Source: Monosporascus cannonballus
Taxonomy: Eukaryota; Ascomycota; Sordariomycetes; Xylariales
Reading direction: 5' to 3'
Length of the DNA: 64,000 bases
Assembly: GCA_004154925.1 (NCBI GenBank)
Contig: QJNS01000322.1
Span: 1-64,000 of the forward strand
Numbering within the stretch: position 1 is the first letter of the stretch; every line of letters starts with the position of its first letter. The position numbers and the translations under genes are program-made. Shown in pieces: positions 58,191-64,000 of the stretch. The notes beneath the pieces were generated by a model, which was given only the letters and a program-made list of their open reading frames with translations, was not told the DNA's origin and did not search any database.

Positions 58191-61100
58191 CGAGGCAATG
58201 TGGTTTGTTTACATAAGGGGAAAGCCAAGCGACGCGATGCATCAGCTTGCCTACTCTATGCAAGACCTACCGAAGTTGCTGGACGGCTCGGGCCAATGCG
58301 TTCTTTTCTTTGTGCACTCTTTCGGATGGTCAAGGGATACCCGGTCTGGAGGGGGTTTGGAATTGGGATGGGGATGGAGCGGACTGGCAGACATTGCATT
58401 ATCATCATCATTACACTATACAGTATACACGTACATGAAGACACAGCACAGGGTATCAATACACGTTCTGCGTTATTATCCACCATCGTTGCCCTCACCA
58501 TAAGCGGGACTCGCGATCATAGGCGTGACTAAGGAATATATGTTAAGTTCACGATAGGATCCACAGAGAGTGAGCTACGCTGCGTCCCTCATCTACGCCC
58601 TGAGAACCAAGTACCGTCCCTCCCACCTTGCCGTGCGGTTCCGGCCGGCGTGATACTGAGGGCGGCCAACCGCAGTGCCCTCTGGCTTTTCGTACGAGGG
58701 GACGACCCGAGAAGGGCCTTTTATCTCGCCTTATCCACGGCGGATTGCGGGTTCCAAGCTACAAGGGGCAAATAAGGGCCCAGGAAAAGGGGCAGACGGC
58801 GGTGTCTCGGGCGTGTGTAGTTGGGGGCAAGTGGGGGAAATCACACACTTTTTTTCCTCTTTTTTTTTCCTGCTTCTCTCGGCTGATATGTGATATGTAG
58901 CCGTGTTTCATCCAGGAACGCGGACGAGAGACATGGAGGGCAATGGACAGCAAACGGAAACGTGAACCGGTAGCCTATATGACGGGTAGGTATCCTACCA
59001 GAATTGCTGCGTATACGGGATGGGGTGTCGGCGAACAAATAGACAGACAGGCCGAGATGCGAGAAGATCGAGTGGATATGGGGCTATTCGATCGCGCACA
59101 TTACGCACTTTATGTATGTATGTATGTACGTGCATGCATAAAGCTATCGAGCGTGTGCTTGCATAAGCAGATACGTCTCAGACTCGCTTGAACCAACATA
59201 GGACACTGCCGGTCGATCACCGTGACTCGGCGTAACTCAAGATTAGACATGCATCACATATCTACTACACATTTAGCTGGCTTTTCTTTTGGCGATGCGT
59301 GTTCATTCGTAAGCCTGCACTCAGAGAGGCGTGGCTAGCCCGCTCGCTACCGGGCTGTGGGACATGGAGAAAAACTGGAGCTCTAGACTGAGGGAGGCGA
59401 ATGCGGTAGGTACGTCCAGAGATGCATGCTCTCGTTGTTGAATATTGAGTGTGATATTTAACGGGGTTAGCAGACACATAAGTTTGGGGGGGAGTTACTC
59501 GAGTTCGGGTTTGGAGGCCGTGGCAATGGTGGCTGTTGCTGGAGTTTTCTAGATGCCCAACCTCGATAGATACCCTTTCCGTCACTACCAAACATGGATG
59601 TATATCTGAGCAAAATCGGGACAGTACAAATGCACACGAAAACTTGTAATTGAACCTCTGGAATGCATATCCAATAGCAATGAATTTAACTTTGGTAATT
59701 CTCGGCCGATGCGTAGTGTGGTTTTGGCTGAGTCTGTGCTATGGTAGTCCAACCCAGCCGGGCCGTCCGCCCTCGAGCGTCCTACAAGGCTTGCATTGCC
59801 CAGGCGACAGACTGACAGAAATCTTGGAAACGTGGAGCCTTCCAAACCCCACGGGCTTGTTACTCAGTAACGAAATGCATATCATACATACCTGTCAACT
59901 ACTGTATGTTTCTGGGGCCATGAAGTCCCTCGGGTCGATTGTGCGTGGAAGAAACTTGGCAGCTAGCGATCCAGGCCGTCTCATTTGTCGGTGCTCTCAT
60001 AGTTTTAGTCGGTCGCCTGGCTGAGATCTGGATCAAGTTGATGATGGTCTGTGATATCCCTCAGTGGATCATGATCAGTGGAGCCGGCTGAGGAGCATCA
60101 CCATGTCAAAACGCTTGAGCCAGCTCGCAGGACCCGCCAGGACCCAGTTGTCCACTCAGTGGTTCATCTCCTATTCGATGTTGATGTCAATATTGAGCTG
60201 TTTGAGTTCAAACAGGTTCCCCCGCAACCCCATCTGGTACTCGTTTCCGGGTTCTTATCACAGAATACCCTTTCTTTCGTAAAGTATACACAGCCTACGC
60301 AGTTAACAAACGGAAACCTTGAATATATCCAAGACAGCTTCATAGAATGTTACTACGAATAACACGAGAATCAAAGGAGAGCACCCAAGTAAAATAGAAA
60401 ATACAAAGAAAGTCCTCTTCAACCTCGTCATAGCCACTTGGTCAGCCCGGGTTTCGATAGATCAGAGAGAAATTGAGAAGCCCAATTTGTCGGTCATCCC
60501 GCACCCCAAGTTGTTAGACAAGTCCCTGCACCTGCAGCCCCCCGCCCCCCCCCCCCCCCCCCCCCCCCCCGGCGTCTTCTGGGAGGCCCGACCCGATACG
60601 TGATTGGCCAACATCACGGAGCACGGCCAACGCATCGCCTCAGACCCCCCAAACCCCCAGCCCCGTGGACCGATTACCAGCCAGTTTTTAATACGCACAA
60701 GAATGGAACGAAGCCTCATAAGGGCTATTATTGCCTCTTACTCGCAGTTTCTAAACTTTACATTACACTGACACTGACATAATAAATACACACGCCTACA
60801 GTTGTGTAGTGTAGTATTCTGCCATCCCGACAAGTGTGCACCGCCGTCTTCCGGTGGCACTGGCAGACTTGACTGGCATCGAGGGGAGCTTGCACCGGCC
60901 CGTAGTTCTTCTCACTCTATTTTGTGGTGAGAACCTCGGAGATGGGAATACAGTAACGGTACATTGCATTCATTCGATCAATCATTCGGCTTGGTTTTCA
61001 AGAGGTTGTTCCGAGTTGCGATCCATCCACCACACCTGTTATCCACTACCATTGTTGATACTTTACACACCAGCACGCATACATACATACTCAGTAATAC

Positions 61101-61842
61101 GTACGTACAAATCTCTCTGGTCTCTGTCTGACCCATCTTGCAATTGCGAATTCTCCGAGTTATCCTTTTCCCGCCACCCAAAGCTACATTGCGTGCATTA
61201 GCTGTTTGCCGTGCCTGTAGAGCCACCCAGACTCGGGGCAGCCAGCGTCAAGCAAAGCAGGTAACAACAACCTCTTTCCTAAATCAACTGAGAGATCCGG
61301 AAGTCAAACGGCAGTGGCGTAGGGACATTGGTAGGGGAACGCAGGAGACTCATCTCTTCGTCACCTTGCCCTTCCATACATTCATTCAATTCAATCCCCT
61401 ATTAAATGCATCAACTGTTCCCCAGTGTGCCTACCACAGTGGCCCTAATCAGAATAGGAAGGCTCTCTCTTAATGGTTTGGTCCACCAGCTAACTTATCA
61501 CGGTCAACATCCAGCCAACCCCCCCCCGCGACCGCTTTTTTCGCAGGACATATTCCACCAATTTTCCATCACCTATTGATGGCTTAATTAATAATTCAAC
61601 TCATTGAGGCCATTCTCTCTTACGATACCCCCTGAACTGTGGTTTTCGACTTCGTTCATTTTCCGTTTTCCCCCCACAAGATTCACGGCGACGCCCGAAC
61701 TGTATCACACAGTTGGGCTTTAGCCGGGGCTCGGTAAACAGAGCCAGGTGAGGGGATAAAGGTCGCGGTGGGAATACGACCGGACCGGACCCATCGGAGG
61801 AGGCGATCCACGCGCAATTAGAATCGCCCTTGGAGGAACAGA
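58191..61842. other. 3.6-kb intergenic region upstream of the long disordered gene
   Basis: No supported gene. It contains a T-run near 58859, short TATG and CATA microsatellites (about 59110-59140 and 61075-61095) and a 26-bp poly-C run at 60545-60570. Part of it is likely promoter and 5' leader of the gene starting at 61843. Confidence 0.4.
60545..60570. repeat. Poly-C tract of 26 bp
   Basis: An uninterrupted run of C preceded by CCCG and followed by GGCGTC. Similar to the C19 run at 12-30 at the window's left edge. The length is probably variable and may be affected by assembly. Confidence 0.8.
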
Positions 61843-64000
61843 ATGGGCATCGATTCGCAAAAAGCTCCTCCTCTACCTGCCCCAACCGAATCCGAATCCC
61901 CCGAATCCCCTACCGATTTAGGTACCGATTTCGCTACGGAGCTGTCCAAGCAAGGAGACGACAGGTCGTCCTATTCGCTTCCCGACGACGGCACCCCGGT
62001 CACTATCAAAACTCGTGGTCATCGTCCAAACAAATCCCAAACCTCACTGCTAATAGAGTACTTTGAGGGTGGGAAGCACGGTCTCCAAGGCGGATCTCGC
62101 GAGCGTCGACCCAGTGTTCGCGTGCGCTTGACCCCTTCCAAGTCGCGCGGTCAAGACGATCATCATATTCAGATCACGGAAACGAGAAGCGCGAGAACAG
62201 ATTCGCCGGTTCGAAGAGCAACCTCTAGTCCCCCTACCGGTAGAAGTGAGTTGGACATGACGGACCCCGAAGACGCGAGGAGTATGAACTCCTACGCCTC
62301 GGCTACCGAGGAGTCAAACGTCTCCCGCAATCCGATTGAGATCGAGATTGATTCGAGCCGCCGTCGCCGAAATAAGAAGGTGTCGAGCCCTCTTATACCT
62401 GCCTCTGACAGCAAGCTATCGTACATTGAGCCGAATATGTCCGACATCTCGGCTATTCCCACAGATAGCTTTCTAGATGGCTGTAACGGCAACACGACAT
62501 TAGCCCGAGAGGAGAACCGTGCTAGAAGTCCCATACGGGCTAATAACACAACGCCCGCTACTCCAGGCACCGCCACTGGCGGTTCCGTGACCGACAAGTG
62601 GAATCGCAGCGCGTCCCGCAATGCGAGCCGCGATCGAAGTGCTTCGCAGGCGGGAGCCGACAGGGCGAGCAGGGCGGAGCGGAGACATAAGTCTAAGAGT
62701 AGGTCGATGGATGCCACCGAGAAGGGCGCGGAAAGCAAGGCGCGTCGCAGGTCTAAAGGAAGTCACAAAGAATCCGTTGTCTCAGGCATCGAATCTAGCG
62801 TCCTGTCATCGCAGTTGTCGCCGAGTCACCGGTCGTACGATTCATACACCTCTTCGAAAGTCTCCATTAACAACCCTAAGCTACTCGAGACCGTTGAAGA
62901 TGCCATCAGGCGGCTTATTCTCCCGGAACTCGACGCCCTCAAGAGGGAGACTAGCAAACGGGAAAGCAAGAACAGTAGGCATCGTGATTCTCTTCAACGC
63001 GATTCCCTCTCCAGTTTAACATCAGCGTCACGAGACGAGTTATCCGTCACCAGCAGGAGGAGATCCGCCGACACCTCACAGTCGACTAAGTCGAGAGACC
63101 GGCGTAACCGTGAAGCTAGGAATGATTTATCACCTCAAAACAGTCTCGATGAGGCCTCTGCCTTGGATGGAGAGGTTTATGATGAGGACCACACGCCACG
63201 CCGCGACCGTGATAGAATGGCCGATGCCGCCCTTGGCGCGGTGGCTGCTGGTGCCGTTGGTGCCGCTTTGAGGTCAAGGTCGAGAGAAGGGGACGAGAAA
63301 AGACAGAGAAGGCGCAGGAGAGGTGAGACGCCCAAGCGTGGCCATAGTGAAGGATACACCGAAGGATTCGATGAAACCGAACACGAGGTCACGCCGCCTA
63401 TGCCTCTGTCGAGCGAGATCAATCCATCCGAGATGACGAGGACATCCATCCTGTCCGCCGAAACAGATAGACCACATTCGGCAAGCGAAGAAATGGCACC
63501 AGTGAGGGAGGTCCCTCGGGGCAAAGCTTCGGTAGAATCCATCGGGGATACGCCGACCCCGACGAGGTCGCCCGGACTCACCCTCCAACAGCTTGGAACC
63601 CAGCATGCTAATGTGTCGCATGGAGATCTCAAGGCCCTCCCCCGGAAAGGCCCCGGGGCATACAAAGACGAATCCGAGCCGGGCGAGTTTCGCCGTAGGC
63701 ATCTTAGTCCGCCCCGGGAGGAGTACGATGAGTACAACGAGGAGAGTCATCTGGCTGAGCCCGGAATGTACGACGAGGAGGAACCGAATCACTCATTTTT
63801 CGGCCACCAGGACGTCCCGGCACCATTGCGATACGTACCATACCAGCAAGAGAGGCGGGGCCTCAGCCCTATTCAGAGCGTATCTGGATTCACTGAGGGA
63901 GAGAGTGACGTCCAGGGTCATCGTGATTCTCGATTTACGCAAACTGCGAGCGAACTGTCTTCGCCAGAGAAACATGACGAAGAGGGTAGCGCACTGAGCT
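61843..64000 (+). CDS. N-terminal part of a long disordered protein, leashin/involucrin-repeat-like
   Basis: From ATG (MGIDSQKAPPLPAPTESE) the frame is open for 719 codons to the window end with no stop. The sequence is highly charged, Ser/Arg/Glu-rich and mostly disordered. Segments that look conserved: TSLLIEYFEGGK (~residue 68), RPSVRVRLTPSK (~90), SYASATEESNVS (~150), ETVEDAIRRLILPELDALKR (~348) and a small-residue helix AALGAVAAGAVGAAL (~460). From memory, these strings resemble the N-termini of very large Pezizomycotina proteins annotated as involucrin-repeat or LEA-type, including the Woronin-body tether leashin (LAH). In that family the N-terminal part attaches to Woronin bodies. I cannot confirm the match without a search. 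The gene continues beyond the window. Confidence 0.7.
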   Translation, partial: MGIDSQKAPPLPAPTESESPESPTDLGTDFATELSKQGDDRSSYSLPDDGTPVTIKTRGHRPNKSQTSLLIEYFEGGKHGLQGGSRERRPSVRVRLTPSKSRGQDDHHIQITETRSARTDSPVRRATSSPPTGRSELDMTDPEDARSMNSYASATEESNVSRNPIEIEIDSSRRRRNKKVSSPLIPASDSKLSYIEPNMSDISAIPTDSFLDGCNGNTTLAREENRARSPIRANNTTPATPGTATGGSVTDKWNRSASRNASRDRSASQAGADRASRAERRHKSKSRSMDATEKGAESKARRRSKGSHKESVVSGIESSVLSSQLSPSHRSYDSYTSSKVSINNPKLLETVEDAIRRLILPELDALKRETSKRESKNSRHRDSLQRDSLSSLTSASRDELSVTSRRRSADTSQSTKSRDRRNREARNDLSPQNSLDEASALDGEVYDEDHTPRRDRDRMADAALGAVAAGAVGAALRSRSREGDEKRQRRRRRGETPKRGHSEGYTEGFDETEHEVTPPMPLSSEINPSEMTRTSILSAETDRPHSASEEMAPVREVPRGKASVESIGDTPTPTRSPGLTLQQLGTQHANVSHGDLKALPRKGPGAYKDESEPGEFRRRHLSPPREEYDEYNEESHLAEPGMYDEEEPNHSFFGHQDVPAPLRYVPYQQERRGLSPIQSVSGFTEGESDVQGHRDSRFTQTASELSSPEKHDEEGSALS

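Noticed and set aside
62292..63737. Several 130-190 codon frames on the minus strand near the right end
   Set aside because: They are antisense to the continuous 719-codon plus-strand frame that carries conserved blocks.

Overview
The window looks like nuclear DNA of a filamentous ascomycete (Pezizomycotina, probably a Sordariomycete). Genes are compact, with 53-82 bp GT..AG introns. The proteins are typical of the group: LST8, a SCY1/Cex1 pseudokinase, NACHT-type fungal NLR proteins, an MFS sugar porter, an IFRD protein and a leashin-like giant protein. A ~24 kb block is extremely AT-rich and full of stops, with differences between repeat copies that are C-to-T and G-to-A changes in CpA/TpG contexts. 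This is the mark of RIP (repeat-induced point mutation).

Layout: (1) 1-3904, the 3' end of a berberine-bridge-type FAD oxidase and an intact SCY1/Cex1 gene. (2) 4741-29990, one host gene with a visible ankyrin-like segment, split in two by a three-level nest of transposons. A Ty1/copia element (5497-29589, TSD ACACC) is interrupted inside its 3' LTR by a DNA element (11338-29500, 8-bp TSD CTTTTACA, TIR TTACCTCA). That element is interrupted in turn by a Ty3/gypsy chromovirus on the minus strand (21623-28921, TSD TTTGC). All three sets of target-site duplications are perfect. Removing the insert rejoins the host reading frame without a shift. (3) 29994-30200, a 207-bp palindromic MITE beside the broken gene. 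(4) 30493-36468, a NACHT STAND/NLR gene, a 206-bp solo LTR and the TOR-complex subunit gene lst8. (5) 36469-43326, ~6.9 kb where I see no supportable gene. (6) 43327-49024, an MFS sugar transporter and a second NACHT NLR. (7) 50929-53711, a four-exon FHA-domain gene with SUMO-interaction-like motifs and a predicted tail anchor. (8) 56760-58190, an IFRD-family gene. (9) 61843 to the end, the N-terminal 719 codons of a long disordered protein that I tentatively compare to leashin/involucrin-repeat proteins.

The host genes are independent housekeeping or accessory loci, not a pathway. Two same-architecture NLRs close to a transposon nest is a common setting for fungal recognition genes. The DNA element between the two retrotransposons accounts for ~10.9 kb of its own sequence, and I could not assign it to a superfamily; it is the least explained object here.
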